Shown here: in pieces, positions 1 through 7,566 of the stretch
Position numbering within the stretch: position 1 is the first letter of the stretch
Layout: each line of letters starts with the position of its first letter
Assembly: GCA_002938045.1 (NCBI GenBank)
Contig: PTLJ01000007.1
Coordinates: 1 to 17,192 of the forward strand
Direction of reading: 5' to 3'
Origin: Alphaproteobacteria bacterium MarineAlpha3_Bin4
GTDB taxonomy: Bacteria; Pseudomonadota; Alphaproteobacteria; Rhodospirillales; Casp-alpha2
DNA: 17,192 nucleotides
Position numbers and translations under genes: made by a program
The notes under the pieces: generated by a model
What the model was told of the DNA's origin: nothing
Database searches by the model: none
Seen by the model: only the letters and a program-made list of their open reading frames with translations

Positions 1-509
1 GTGCCGTGCCACGCCCGCCTTTTATGCGGGCGGCCAAGTGCCATCCACGCATGGCTATAGGCGCCCGCCAAAACATCGAGCATTGACTGTTCATCCTCAT
101 TCCAAATTCGGTCACCGACTAGAAATAAACTGCCAAGCCGATCTCCAGCAGGTGAGGTCAGTGGTTGCAATAAGCCATATGTGGGAAGCCATGACGCCCA
201 GTCCGGCGCACCGCTCGGATCAACATCTTCTGATGTTATTTGGCACGCATGATCCACTTCACGAACGAACGGCGAAATAAATTTTTTCAGCCAATGTGCA
301 AATGGGGACCCATGCTCCAAATCAGCCACGCCGGAGACAGTTAAAGGCGCGCCATCTCGCCCAAACAGTATGGCTTGACGATACGGAACAAGACCATGGG
401 TCTCATTGACGAAAACAAAATAGAGCTCATCTAGGGTCAAGACGCTCCTGACCCTTTTCTCTAGATCGATGAGGACAACCAGCGGATCAGCTTGAGATGC
501 CCGGTCCAT
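1..509 (-). CDS. GAF-like N-terminal region of a HlyD-type membrane-fusion protein, partial (runs off left edge)
   Basis: An uninterrupted minus-strand frame opens at ATG 509-507 and stays open for 169 codons to the window edge, so only the N-terminal part is seen. The protein begins MDRASQADPLVVLIDLEKRV. The segment LDELYFVFVNETHGLVPYRQ (about residues 26-45) and the later LQPLTSPAGDRLGSLFLVGD followed by an ED-rich helix resemble a GAF domain, and an arginine/lysine-rich stretch (RPHKRRAW) comes just before the cut. From family memory, this pattern is the soluble N-terminal part of membrane-fusion proteins in which a membrane helix and a HlyD/lipoyl domain follow; that part is outside the window, so this is inference. 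The start lies 5 bases after the stop of the 515-1687 membrane-fusion gene, indicating one operon. Base composition is A+T-richer than the core. It could instead be a stand-alone GAF protein. Confidence 0.62.
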   Translation of the reverse strand, partial: MDRASQADPLVVLIDLEKRVRSVLTLDELYFVFVNETHGLVPYRQAILFGRDGAPLTVSGVADLEHGSPFAHWLKKFISPFVREVDHACQITSEDVDPSGAPDWASWLPTYGLLQPLTSPAGDRLGSLFLVGDRIWNEDEQSMLDVLAGAYSHAWMALGRPHKRRAWHG

Positions 510-514
510 GACGC

Positions 515-1687
515 TCAGTCTTTATTCGGAGGCTTGATATTGACAATACCACTCATGCCCGGGATCAATTCTTCATGATCGGCAATCGTTCTTCCAATCA
601 TTATGATCGAGCGGCTGACTGCATCAACTTGTGCACCTCGCTGAACAACTTTTGCGGGGTAGTCTTTACCCGTTTCATTCACCCTGTATAAAAATCTGTA
701 TCCAGGTTTAAGCCAGGTCACCCAATGTGAGGGAATGATAAAAGCGATCTCCAGGTTTTTGTCATCAATTATCCTAATAATTTCCCTTCCGACCTGTGCA
801 AACTGATGTTCTCCCATCTTTCGCTCTACAATACGTCCAGAAAATGGTGCCCTGATCACACACTTTGATAGGCGGACGCGCCCCGCTTCCATGTCGGCAA
901 GAGCCTTACCCATCTCCGCTTCAGCATTCTGGACATCCAACTCGCCAGTTGAATTCAACTCAAGAAGACGTTTCTCCACCGCATATTTTTTCTCCGTAGC
1001 AACCAACACTGCTTTAGTCTTTTCGTGTTGCGCTTTAATCAATGCGCAGTCTAACTTTATGAGCACACTACCCTTCTCGAATCGAAATCCTTCCCTCAGC
1101 GCAATCTTTTCAATCCTCGCGGGAAGTTCACTTGACAACGACGTCACCTGACGTGAACGAAGCTCTCCATGTATTTGATCCGGGTTGACAGGGTCAATCG
1201 CTTCAACAGACTGCGCCAGCATGTCCCCAGCATAAAATGTAGCCAGCAAAAATGAGAGAAGAATAAACACCCAATGGTTACCTGGCTGGTTAAGCCGGGT
1301 CTTCCCATCTTTCAACAACCGAGCATATTCCCCACGAAGTATTTCGTCACCTCTGACAATAATATCATCACTTTCGAACGCTGTGCCATCGGAGCGCCTT
1401 AAACCTATCATTCCGCTATCGATAATTTCTTTCACAGCATCCGCTAGATTTGTTACAGCATCTTTTGTTGTATTCCACGCTGTCGGAATGGCTCGCCCAA
1501 GACAGACGTTATTGAAGTTGATTGCTGATCTATTTGTTGGACTATTTGCATCAGTGATATCCGTTCCGACTTCACGCTTAAAGTCGACAAAGCCATCAGG
1601 GTAAGGAACGACTTGACTTTTTAATTGATTTACAAGGCGTTGGCGGAAGTCGTCAGTACCAATGATACTAAGATCATAATCGGACAA
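515..1687 (-). CDS. HlyD/RND-type periplasmic adaptor (membrane-fusion protein) with unusual N-terminal extension
   Basis: The open frame encodes 390 residues. The C-terminal two thirds is a membrane-fusion protein: one hydrophobic segment at about 139-156, a first lipoyl half-motif near 178-212 (SELPARIEKIALREGFRFEKG), a charged helical hairpin near 212-275, the second lipoyl half near 277-310 (IRAPFSGRIVERKMGEHQFA) and a beta-barrel region to the end. Such adaptors link an inner-membrane exporter to an outer-membrane channel. Residues 1-135 are soluble and not recognised. The only far-upstream start is TTG (1687-1685), with no clear ribosome site and an in-frame TGA a few codons before it. 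An alternative start is a TTG pair at residues 124-125 (about 1318), preceded by GGGGAA at 9 bases. This would give an about 267-residue protein whose hydrophobic segment acts as a signal peptide (possible cleavage after AQS). The gene sits 5 bases upstream of the GAF-like adaptor gene. Function is confident; the start is not. Confidence 0.8.
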   Translation of the reverse strand: MSDYDLSIIGTDDFRQRLVNQLKSQVVPYPDGFVDFKREVGTDITDANSPTNRSAINFNNVCLGRAIPTAWNTTKDAVTNLADAVKEIIDSGMIGLRRSDGTAFESDDIIVRGDEILRGEYARLLKDGKTRLNQPGNHWVFILLSFLLATFYAGDMLAQSVEAIDPVNPDQIHGELRSRQVTSLSSELPARIEKIALREGFRFEKGSVLIKLDCALIKAQHEKTKAVLVATEKKYAVEKRLLELNSTGELDVQNAEAEMGKALADMEAGRVRLSKCVIRAPFSGRIVERKMGEHQFAQVGREIIRIIDDKNLEIAFIIPSHWVTWLKPGYRFLYRVNETGKDYPAKVVQRGAQVDAVSRSIIMIGRTIADHEELIPGMSGIVNIKPPNKD

Positions 1688-1817
1688 AGCGTTCGGTCAA
1701 TACGCATGGGGTTTCGCCTCTTCGGCACGCCGATTTTATCCTGGCGGCGCCGATTGCTCTCAACCGCCGGGCCTGCTAAACCCGCCGCCGACACCGATAT
1801 GCAGGAGCCCCGTCCCG

Positions 1818-2399
1818 GTGCTGCGTTTCCTCTACGGCTGGATCATGAACCTCTCCGCCCACCGCCACGCGCTGCCCGCGCTTGCGGCAGTTTCCTTCAT
1901 TGAGAGCTCTGTCTTTCCGATCCCGCCCGACGTGCTACTCATCCCTTTGGTGCTGGCGGCGCCGACCCGGGCGTGGCGGGTCGCGCTGGTCTGCACTGTG
2001 GCCTCGGTGCTTGGCGGGCTCTTGGGCTACGGCATCGGCCGTTTCCTATTCGAGGAGGTCGGCCGCCCGGTACTCGAATTCTACAGTTACGGGCCCAAGT
2101 TCGCGGAATTCCAGGCCACCTACAACGAATGGGGCGCATGGGCGGTATTCATCGCCGGGGTGACGCCGTTCCCCTACAAGGTGATCACCATTCTCTCGGG
2201 CGTCACTGCCCTCGACCCAACGGTATTCACCATTTCTTCCTTGCTGGCGCGCGGACTCAGATTCTTCATCGTCGCGACACTATTGTGGCGTTACGGCGAG
2301 CCAATCCGCGGCTTCATCGAGGCCAGACTGGGGGCCCTGTTCACGCTCTTTTGCGTGTTGCTGGTCGGCGGTTTCGTGGTCCTCAAGTTTTTGTTATAG
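1818..2399 (+). CDS. YqaA/DedA-family membrane protein (SNARE-associated/VTT domain)
   Basis: This 193-residue integral membrane protein resembles the YqaA branch of the DedA superfamily. Members are thought to act in lipid or small-molecule handling at the inner membrane; the substrate is unknown here. Visible marks are SFIESSVFPIPPDVLLIPL (residues 26-44, the conserved Glu/Pro-rich re-entrant segment), hydrophobic helices near 52-75, 105-130 and 143-157, VTPFPYKV at 115-122 with the typical Pro-rich turn, RGLRFF at 145-150, and a last helix at 172-193. The chosen start is GTG 1818, with AGGAG about 10 bases upstream. ATG 1845 is an alternative, but it removes part of the first amphipathic stretch. 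It is first in a tightly packed plus-strand run with dsbB (12 bases downstream), coq7 and an acetyltransferase. Family assignment is strong and precise function unknown. Confidence 0.87.
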   Translation: MLRFLYGWIMNLSAHRHALPALAAVSFIESSVFPIPPDVLLIPLVLAAPTRAWRVALVCTVASVLGGLLGYGIGRFLFEEVGRPVLEFYSYGPKFAEFQATYNEWGAWAVFIAGVTPFPYKVITILSGVTALDPTVFTISSLLARGLRFFIVATLLWRYGEPIRGFIEARLGALFTLFCVLLVGGFVVLKFLL

Positions 2400-2411
2400 G
2401 CTGCCCGCGGA

Positions 2412-2954
2412 GTGGTGGTGGCGGCGCAGTTGGAATATATGCAGGGTATGCTGACGAAATACGGCCCTTTCGATTGGCAGCGCCTGGTGCCGCTGGCGAT
2501 CCTCGGCGCCAGCGTCGGCGCGTTGGCCGTTGCCTATTCGGCTGAGGTCGCTCTCTCGCTTGAAACCTGTGTTCTTTGTCTCTACCAGCGCGTTCCTTAC
2601 GTGCTTGCCGGCGTTCTTGGCCTGGCAGCACTATTGGTGCCGCGCGGGCGCCTACGCACCACCGCCGCCGTCGCCGCCGGTGGCGCCTTCTTAACCGGCG
2701 CCGGAATTGCTTTCTACCACGTTGGCGTCGAACAGCATTGGTGGGCCTCGGCGGCATCCTGTGGTGGCGACCTCAGCCAGGGTCTGAACGTCCAGCACTT
2801 GCAGCAACAGTTGCTGGAAAAACCGCCGAAAGCTTGCGACGAGGTCGACTGGATGCTGTTCGGGGTGTCGATGGCAACCTATAATGTCGCCGCGTCATTG
2901 ATCTTGGCCGTGGCCTCGCTTTGGGGCGCCAGTCGATTGAGAGAAACAACTTGA
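2412..2954 (+). CDS. dsbB: DsbB-family disulfide bond formation protein
   Basis: About 180 residues with four hydrophobic segments and two cysteine pairs placed as in DsbB: CVLC (Cys53, Cys56) at the start of a periplasmic loop after the first helix, and Cys117 with Cys142 in the second loop, followed by the last helix. DsbB reoxidises DsbA and passes electrons to membrane quinone, so it acts in the inner membrane for periplasmic protein folding. YQRVPY after the first pair fits the quinone-site region. The start is uncertain: GTG at 2412, 2415 or 2418, or ATG 2439/2448; the first twelve residues are not needed for the family match. The stop TGA at 2952-2954 overlaps a likely TTG start of coq7 (TTGA), which suggests translational coupling to a quinone-synthesis gene. 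Confidence 0.9.
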   Translation: MVVAAQLEYMQGMLTKYGPFDWQRLVPLAILGASVGALAVAYSAEVALSLETCVLCLYQRVPYVLAGVLGLAALLVPRGRLRTTAAVAAGGAFLTGAGIAFYHVGVEQHWWASAASCGGDLSQGLNVQHLQQQLLEKPPKACDEVDWMLFGVSMATYNVAASLILAVASLWGASRLRETT

Positions 2955-3520
2955 GCCAGCAATGTGAAATCCAAGTGGGCCGCCGACTGCCCGGCGACCC
3001 GACCCGCGAGCAGATGCTTGAGCGGTTAATTCGCGTCGACCATGCCGGCGAGTACGGTGCGGTAAGAATCTACGAGGGGCAGTTGGCGGTGCTCGGTATG
3101 AGTGCCTCGGGACCGGTCATCGAGCGCATGTTGGATCAAGAGTGCGCGCACCTAGAGACCTTCGACCGGTTGGTGGCTGATCGCCGTGTGCGCCCAAGCG
3201 CGTTGATACCGCTGTGGCACCTGGCCGGCTTCGCGCTCGGTGCTGGGACAGCGCTTTTGGGTGAGAAGGCGGCGATGGCTTGCACCGTTGCCGTCGAGGA
3301 GGCCATCGACGAACACTACGCTGGCCAGATAGCGAGACTTGAAGACGATGGCGAGGAGGCCGAACTGCGCCGCACCTGTAAGCAGTTTCGCGACGACGAA
3401 CTCGAGCATCGTAACACCGGCCTCGAATTAGGCGCCCGCGAGACGCCCGGTTATGAACTCCTCACCGGCGTCGTCAAGGCCGGCTCTCGTCTGGCTATCT
3501 GGTTGTCGACCCGATTGTAG
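2951..3520 (+). CDS. coq7: COQ7-type demethoxyubiquinone hydroxylase (ubiquinone biosynthesis)
   Basis: With the TTG start at 2951 the product is 189 residues, the usual length of bacterial COQ7. It is a di-iron monooxygenase of the ferritin fold that hydroxylates the 2-polyprenyl-3-methyl-6-methoxy-benzoquinol ring, the last hydroxylation in aerobic ubiquinone synthesis, at the inner membrane. Candidate iron ligands fall in order: Glu34 (DHAGEYGA), Glu64 and His67 (DQECAHLE), Glu116/117 (AVEEAIDEHY), and Glu150 with His153 (DDELEH). The 30-residue step from Glu34 to Glu64 matches the family. The N-terminal part (VDHAGEYGAVRIYEGQ) is a classic COQ7 signature. TTG 2951 overlaps the dsbB stop and has GAGAGAAA a few bases upstream. 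A TTG at 2921 would add ten residues inside dsbB and is less likely. The acetyltransferase starts 4 bases after the stop. Confidence 0.92.
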   Translation: MSQQCEIQVGRRLPGDPTREQMLERLIRVDHAGEYGAVRIYEGQLAVLGMSASGPVIERMLDQECAHLETFDRLVADRRVRPSALIPLWHLAGFALGAGTALLGEKAAMACTVAVEEAIDEHYAGQIARLEDDGEEAELRRTCKQFRDDELEHRNTGLELGARETPGYELLTGVVKAGSRLAIWLSTRL

Positions 3521-3524
3521 GACC

Positions 3525-4124
3525 ATGGATATCTTACCGGTGACCCTGCAAGGACGGACCGTGCGTTTGGAGCCGCTGACTTTCAGTCACGTGCGCGCAC
3601 TATGGATAGCTGCTGAGCCCGGCGACATCTTCGAGTGGTTCGGCACGCCGATACGTTCCGAGGACGTCATGCGCGATTGGGTCGCCGCCGCGCTCAAGAT
3701 GCGCGATGCTGGCACCGGACTGCCGTTCTGTACGATTGCCGAATCAAGCGGCGCGCCAATCGGATCGAGCCGATACGGCAATATCGACCGTGCCAACCGC
3801 CGCCTCGAAATCGGCTGGACCTGGCTCGCCGCTGATTGGCAGAAGACGGCCGCCAACACCGAGGCCAAGCTATTGATGCTCGGCCACGCCTTCGACAATC
3901 TTGGCTGCGTGCGCGTCGAGTTCAAGACCGATTCCCTCAACCAAGCCTCGCTGGCCGGGCTTCGGCGCTTGGGCGCAGTCGAAGAGGGGACGCTCCGTAA
4001 GCACATGCTCTGCGCCGACGGCCGCTGGCGCGATTCGGTATATTTCTCGATCACTGACGAGGAATGGACGGCGTCGCGGGGGCGGCTGCAAGACCGCCTC
4101 GCCCGCCATGCGTCTGGGGGTTAA
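3525..4124 (+). CDS. GNAT-family N-acetyltransferase, RimJ/RimL-like
   Basis: This 199-residue protein starts at ATG 3525, 4 bases after the coq7 stop, whose TAGGA also serves as a ribosome site. It resembles the RimJ/RimL group of GNAT acetyltransferases: it begins VTLQGRTVRLEPLTFSHVRA, has the central beta strand RRLEIGWTWLA followed by the pyrophosphate-binding helix region (KTAANTEAKLLMLGHAFDNL), then VRVEFKTDSLNQASLAGLRRLGAVEEGTLRKHM, the typical C-terminal part of this group. It uses acetyl-CoA; the acceptor (protein N-terminus or small amine) cannot be read from sequence. Its stop TAA at 4122-4124 overlaps the stop of the convergent methyltransferase gene. A longer frame upstream lies inside coq7 and is not needed. 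Confidence 0.88.
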   Translation: MDILPVTLQGRTVRLEPLTFSHVRALWIAAEPGDIFEWFGTPIRSEDVMRDWVAAALKMRDAGTGLPFCTIAESSGAPIGSSRYGNIDRANRRLEIGWTWLAADWQKTAANTEAKLLMLGHAFDNLGCVRVEFKTDSLNQASLAGLRRLGAVEEGTLRKHMLCADGRWRDSVYFSITDEEWTASRGRLQDRLARHASGG

Positions 4125-4852
4125 TATCTGGATTTCCTTGTCAAACTGGTGATCACGCCTCTCAGTGTCCGCACTTCCTGTTTTGTCAGACTGGCGCGCT
4201 GTAAGATGTTGCGTAGGTTACGGATCATGGTGGGGCGTTTTTCCTCAACATGCATGAAGCCGACGGCGTCAAGTTCGCGTTCTAGGTGTTTGAACAGCGC
4301 GATCAATTCCCGCTTGTCGGCGGGGCGGGTTTCCTTGCTGATCATTAGATGTTCGGCCGGTGTTTCGTTGGCTGCAAGAAACCATTCGTAACCGGCAGCG
4401 AACACCGCTTGGGCCAGGTTGAGGGATGGGAATTCCGCGTTCACTGGCACCGTCAGAACGGCGTCGGCGAGCGCTATGTCGTCGTTATTAAGTCCGACCG
4501 CCTCCTTGCCAAACAACAGCCCTGTCCGCGCACCAGCCGCTTCCAGCGGTCGCATCTCAGCCGCCGCCCGGCGCGGGGTGACGACACGCTTGGTCATGTC
4601 GCGCGACCGCACGGTGGTGGCGTAGACGGCGCTGATGTCCGCGATCGCCTCGGCGGTAGTGTCGTAGAGGCCGGTACCGTCGATCACTGCATCGGCACCG
4701 GCGGCACTGGCGCGGGCAGGGTCGCTGGGCCAGCCGTCGCGCGGGCGGACCAAGCGCAGCTCGGTGAGCCCGCAATTGAGCATCGCCCGGGCCGCCATGC
4801 CGATGTTCTCGCCCAACTGCGGTTCGACAAGGATGATCACCGGACCCGCCAC
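4121..4852 (-). CDS. trmJ: TrmJ/TrmH-like SPOUT RNA 2'-O-methyltransferase
   Basis: This 243-residue protein belongs to the SPOUT (trefoil-knot) class that methylates the 2'-OH of RNA with S-adenosylmethionine; TrmJ acts on tRNA position 32. Motif 1 is PQLGENIGMAARAM (Asn16, Arg22), motif 2 FGKEAVGLNNDD (114-125) and motif 3 PVNAEFPSLNLAQAV (136-150). The C-terminal 90 residues form a helical tail with charged stretches, as in TrmJ. Motif 2 carries Lys where many relatives have Arg or Pro, a small variation. The start is GTG 4852-4850, with GGAG from the end of the citramalate synthase gene about 10 bases upstream. The gap to that gene is only 5 bases, so the two are probably co-transcribed. 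The stop overlaps that of the convergent acetyltransferase. TrmJ versus another TrmH-family enzyme is not settled. Confidence 0.87.
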   Translation of the reverse strand: MAGPVIILVEPQLGENIGMAARAMLNCGLTELRLVRPRDGWPSDPARASAAGADAVIDGTGLYDTTAEAIADISAVYATTVRSRDMTKRVVTPRRAAAEMRPLEAAGARTGLLFGKEAVGLNNDDIALADAVLTVPVNAEFPSLNLAQAVFAAGYEWFLAANETPAEHLMISKETRPADKRELIALFKHLERELDAVGFMHVEEKRPTMIRNLRNILQRASLTKQEVRTLRGVITSLTRKSRY

Positions 4853-4857
4853 CGTCG

Positions 4858-6459
4858 TCAGGCTCCGTCTTCAGTAGCACCGTCCCGGTAAAGTTTATAA
4901 ATAATGCTGTCCCGCAGCGCGTTGTACGACGCGTCGATGATATTGGTCGAAACACCGACCGTCGACCAGTGCTCGCCGTCTCCGTCTGCGGATTCGATCA
5001 TCACCCGGGTGACGGCGCGCGTGCCAGCGCTCGGTGTTAGGATGCGGACCTTGTAGTCGACCAGCCGCAAATCCTCGAGATGCGTATAAAGCGGATTCAA
5101 TACTTTGCGCAGCGCCGCATCGAGGGCGTTGACCGGGCCGTTGCCCTCGGCCACGTCCATGAACGGCTCGTCGCCGATCCGTAGCTTGACCGTCGCTTCC
5201 GAAATCGTGATAAGTTCACCGCGTGCGTTCCAACGTCGCTCGTCAATGACCCGGAAGCTGGTGCAGTGGAAGTAGTCAGGTACGGCGCCCAACTCGCGCC
5301 GTGCCAACAACTCGAAACTGGCCTCGGCACCGTCGTAGGCGTAGCCGTCGAACTCCTGCGCCTTGACGATCTCGACCAGGCGGTCGACCTTTGGGTCCTC
5401 GGGGTTGATGTTGAGCCCGATCTCGCGGAAGCGGGCAAGAATATTGGAGCGCCCCGACTGGTCGGAGACGACGATATGGCGACGGTTGCCGACCGTTTCC
5501 GGGGCAATGTGTTCGTAGGTGCGCGGATCCTTCTCGACGGCCGAGACATGCAGCCCGCCCTTGTGTGCGAAGGCCGATTCGCCGACGTAGGGCGCCCCCC
5601 GGTTGGGCGCGCGGTTGAGTCGCTCGTCGACCATGCGCGACAGGTGTGTCAGTTTTTCAAGATCCCCGGCGTGGACGTTGGTTTCATAGTCCATCTTTAG
5701 GACCAAAGTTGGGATGATCGAAATCAAATTGGCGTTGCCGCAGCGCTCGCCGAGGCCGTTGAGAGTTCCCTGGACCTGGCGCGCGCCGGCGCGTACGGCG
5801 GCCAACGAGTTGGCGACCGCATTGCCGGTGTCGTCGTGGGTGTGGATGCCGATATGCTTGCCGGGCACCTGCTTGCAGACCTCGGCGACGATCTCCTCGA
5901 TTTCGTGCGGCAGTGTTCCGCCGTTGGTGTCGCAAAGCACGACCCAACGCGCGCCGGCATCGTAGGCGGCCATGACGCAACGCAGGGCGAATTCGGAATT
6001 GGACTTGTAGCCGTCGAAGAAGTGCTCAGCATCGAATATCACCTCGTCGAGCTTTCCGGCGGCGTACCTGACACTGTCGGAGATCATGGTGACATTTTCG
6101 TCCCGATTGATCTTAAGAGCGACGTCTACGTGCAGGTCCCAACTCTTGCCGACCATGCAGACGGACTGCGTGCCAGCTGAAATCAGGGCCGTCAGGCCTG
6201 GGTCGTTCTCGGTGCTGCGGCCCGGGCGACGCGTCATACCGAAGGCGACCAGTTTCGAGCGCTTGAGCGGCGGCAGGTTGCTGAAGAAGTCGTCGTCGGT
6301 CGGGTTGGCGCCTGGCCAGCCGCCCTCGATGTAGTCGATCCCGACACGGTCCAGTTCACGCGCGATGAACTCCTTGTCCACGGAGTTGAAGTCGACCCCC
6401 TGGGTCTGCGCTCCATCGCGAAGCGTTGTGTCGAAAAAGTATACGCGGTCGTCGGTCAT
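4858..6459 (-). CDS. cimA: (R)-citramalate synthase, LeuA-type
   Basis: From ATG 6459 the product is 533 residues, the usual length for CimA. The enzyme condenses pyruvate with acetyl-CoA to citramalate, opening the threonine-independent route to isoleucine. The N-terminal TIM barrel starts FFDTTLRDGAQTQGVDF (Arg14-Asp15 of the catalytic dyad), has DTNGGTLPHE at 177-186 and the metal-binding HTHDDTGNA (His206, His208), then GTLNGLGERCGNANL. SAFAHKGGLHVSAV marks the linker, and the C-terminal third is a LeuA-type dimer/regulatory domain, usually the isoleucine feedback site. The frame stays open upstream, but the extra 113 codons are unlike the family and GGAGAAG precedes ATG 6459 by about 13 bases. 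2-Isopropylmalate or homocitrate synthase is less likely because of the TTLRDGAQTQG start. The RNA methyltransferase follows 5 bases downstream. Confidence 0.92.
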   Translation of the reverse strand: MTDDRVYFFDTTLRDGAQTQGVDFNSVDKEFIARELDRVGIDYIEGGWPGANPTDDDFFSNLPPLKRSKLVAFGMTRRPGRSTENDPGLTALISAGTQSVCMVGKSWDLHVDVALKINRDENVTMISDSVRYAAGKLDEVIFDAEHFFDGYKSNSEFALRCVMAAYDAGARWVVLCDTNGGTLPHEIEEIVAEVCKQVPGKHIGIHTHDDTGNAVANSLAAVRAGARQVQGTLNGLGERCGNANLISIIPTLVLKMDYETNVHAGDLEKLTHLSRMVDERLNRAPNRGAPYVGESAFAHKGGLHVSAVEKDPRTYEHIAPETVGNRRHIVVSDQSGRSNILARFREIGLNINPEDPKVDRLVEIVKAQEFDGYAYDGAEASFELLARRELGAVPDYFHCTSFRVIDERRWNARGELITISEATVKLRIGDEPFMDVAEGNGPVNALDAALRKVLNPLYTHLEDLRLVDYKVRILTPSAGTRAVTRVMIESADGDGEHWSTVGVSTNIIDASYNALRDSIIYKLYRDGATEDGA

Positions 6460-6619
6460 GGACTGGGCGCGCTTCTCCGGTTGATCGGGATGCGGAGAAT
6501 GCCGAATTTGCCCCGACGGCTCAAGCTTATCCGAGGTTCGCGGGTTATCCGGGCCGGGCCGGGCGGCGCCGATCAGGGTCAGCCTACCGGACTTTCCCCC
6601 GACGTGATAGCTTGGGTCT

Positions 6620-7228
6620 ATGCCAGAAGAGATCATCCTCCTGACAGGCGAGGCCGAAGCGCCACACTTGGCCAGCGTCTTGCAAAACCACCGCCCCGAG
6701 CTGCCGGTCTTTATTGCGCAGAACCGCGACCAAGTCGAGGCCACCTGTCTGGCGCCCGAACCAGCCGGCGGCTCACGCCGGCTGATCGCGTACTGCACCT
6801 CGGTGATTGTACCGGCGGCAGTGATCGACGAGATGTCGGGGCCGGCCTACAATTTTCATCCAGGCCCGCCTACTTACCCTGGCGCGCGGGCAGCTAGTTT
6901 CGCCATCTACGAGGGCGCGGGGCGGTTTGGCGCCACGGCTCACGTGATGGAGGAGAGGGTAGACGCCGGACCAATTGTCGGTGTCGATTGGTTCGACGTG
7001 CCGGACGGCGTCAAATTTATGGATCTGGAATTAATGGCTTACAAAGCTCTGTTCTCGCTGTTCAATCGGTTGGCGCGGCATCTCGCCACCGACGATGCGC
7101 CATTGCCGGAGATCAGCGTTCAGTGGAGCGGCCGCAAGACTACGGAGCAAGAATTCCAGGCGATGCAAGAACTGGTCGCCGATATGAGCGAGGACGAGAT
7201 TCGCCTGCGCTACCGTGCGTTTGGGTAG
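6620..7228 (+). CDS. Formyltransferase-fold protein (methionyl-tRNA formyltransferase-like), function unknown
   Basis: This 202-residue protein has the catalytic core of the formyltransferase family: YNFHPGPPTYPG (Asn78, His80) and RVDAGPIV (Asp115), matching the Asn-His-Asp triad that moves a formyl group from 10-formyltetrahydrofolate. ASFAIYEGAGRFGATAHVME between them is the usual substrate-pocket strand and helix. Full Fmt is about 310 residues with a C-terminal tRNA-binding barrel, which is absent here, so this is not ordinary Fmt. PurN is similar in size, but the HPGPPTYPG loop differs from the PurN/Fmt HPSLLP or HASLLP forms. The N-terminal Rossmann part is short. The acceptor is unknown. 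The start is ATG 6620, diverging from the citramalate synthase gene across a 160-base gap that must hold both promoters. Confidence 0.75.
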   Translation: MPEEIILLTGEAEAPHLASVLQNHRPELPVFIAQNRDQVEATCLAPEPAGGSRRLIAYCTSVIVPAAVIDEMSGPAYNFHPGPPTYPGARAASFAIYEGAGRFGATAHVMEERVDAGPIVGVDWFDVPDGVKFMDLELMAYKALFSLFNRLARHLATDDAPLPEISVQWSGRKTTEQEFQAMQELVADMSEDEIRLRYRAFG

Positions 7229-7566
7229 CGCTTTATCGATTAAACGCCTTCGCTCTCGAATCACCATGGCTGGCCCGCGAACGCAATTTGCGCTGTACCG
7301 TATGGTAGCAATTCGACATGCTGAAAAACATTCAGAGGCTGCCTGCTTGGTTATTATGGCTGCTGAGTTTGGTTGCCAGGATCAGAGGATTCACTCATAT
7401 CAACGATACCGACGGGGAAAGTGCCGTCATATGCCCCCACGGTTCGGATCAAGGATGCCGTTGGGCCCCCGGTTGAAACTGGTTAAATAAACCTCGAAAG
7501 CCCCTTAAAGCTTATCTTGCAAACGACTGTAGTGGACGAAGATCACCCCAACGACAAGGACTGACT
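7229..7566. other. Gene-poor spacer, about 340 bases
   Basis: This lies between the stop of the formyltransferase-like gene and the end of the AhpD-like gene, so both neighbours converge on it. A short imperfect inverted repeat (GCG-C-TTTA / TAAACGC) sits just after the TAG at 7226-7228 but has no T-run. A 52-codon frame beginning at ATG 7318 (MLKNIQRLPAWLLWLL) and a 91-codon frame overlapping the formyltransferase end are open but have no ribosome site or recognisable similarity. I see no RNA gene or mobile element. It may hold the eroded 3' part of the AhpD-like gene, although I could not align any frame to it. Confidence 0.5.

Noticed and set aside
38..280. 80-codon plus-strand frame at the left edge
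   Set aside because: It lies antisense to the GAF-like partial gene, which has clear domain-like sequence; the plus frame has none.
1754..1782. Possible promoter for the yqaA-like run (TTGCTC, 17 bases, TAAACC)
   Set aside because: The spacing is right but the -10 match is weak; not enough to call.
6460..6798. Upstream extension of the citramalate synthase frame by 113 codons
   Set aside because: The extra residues are unlike the family, they overlap the divergent formyltransferase gene, and a ribosome site precedes ATG 6459.
7215..7490. 91-codon plus-strand frame after the formyltransferase gene
   Set aside because: It overlaps the end of the real gene and has no ribosome site and no recognisable motif; it is rich in Arg like a shadow frame.
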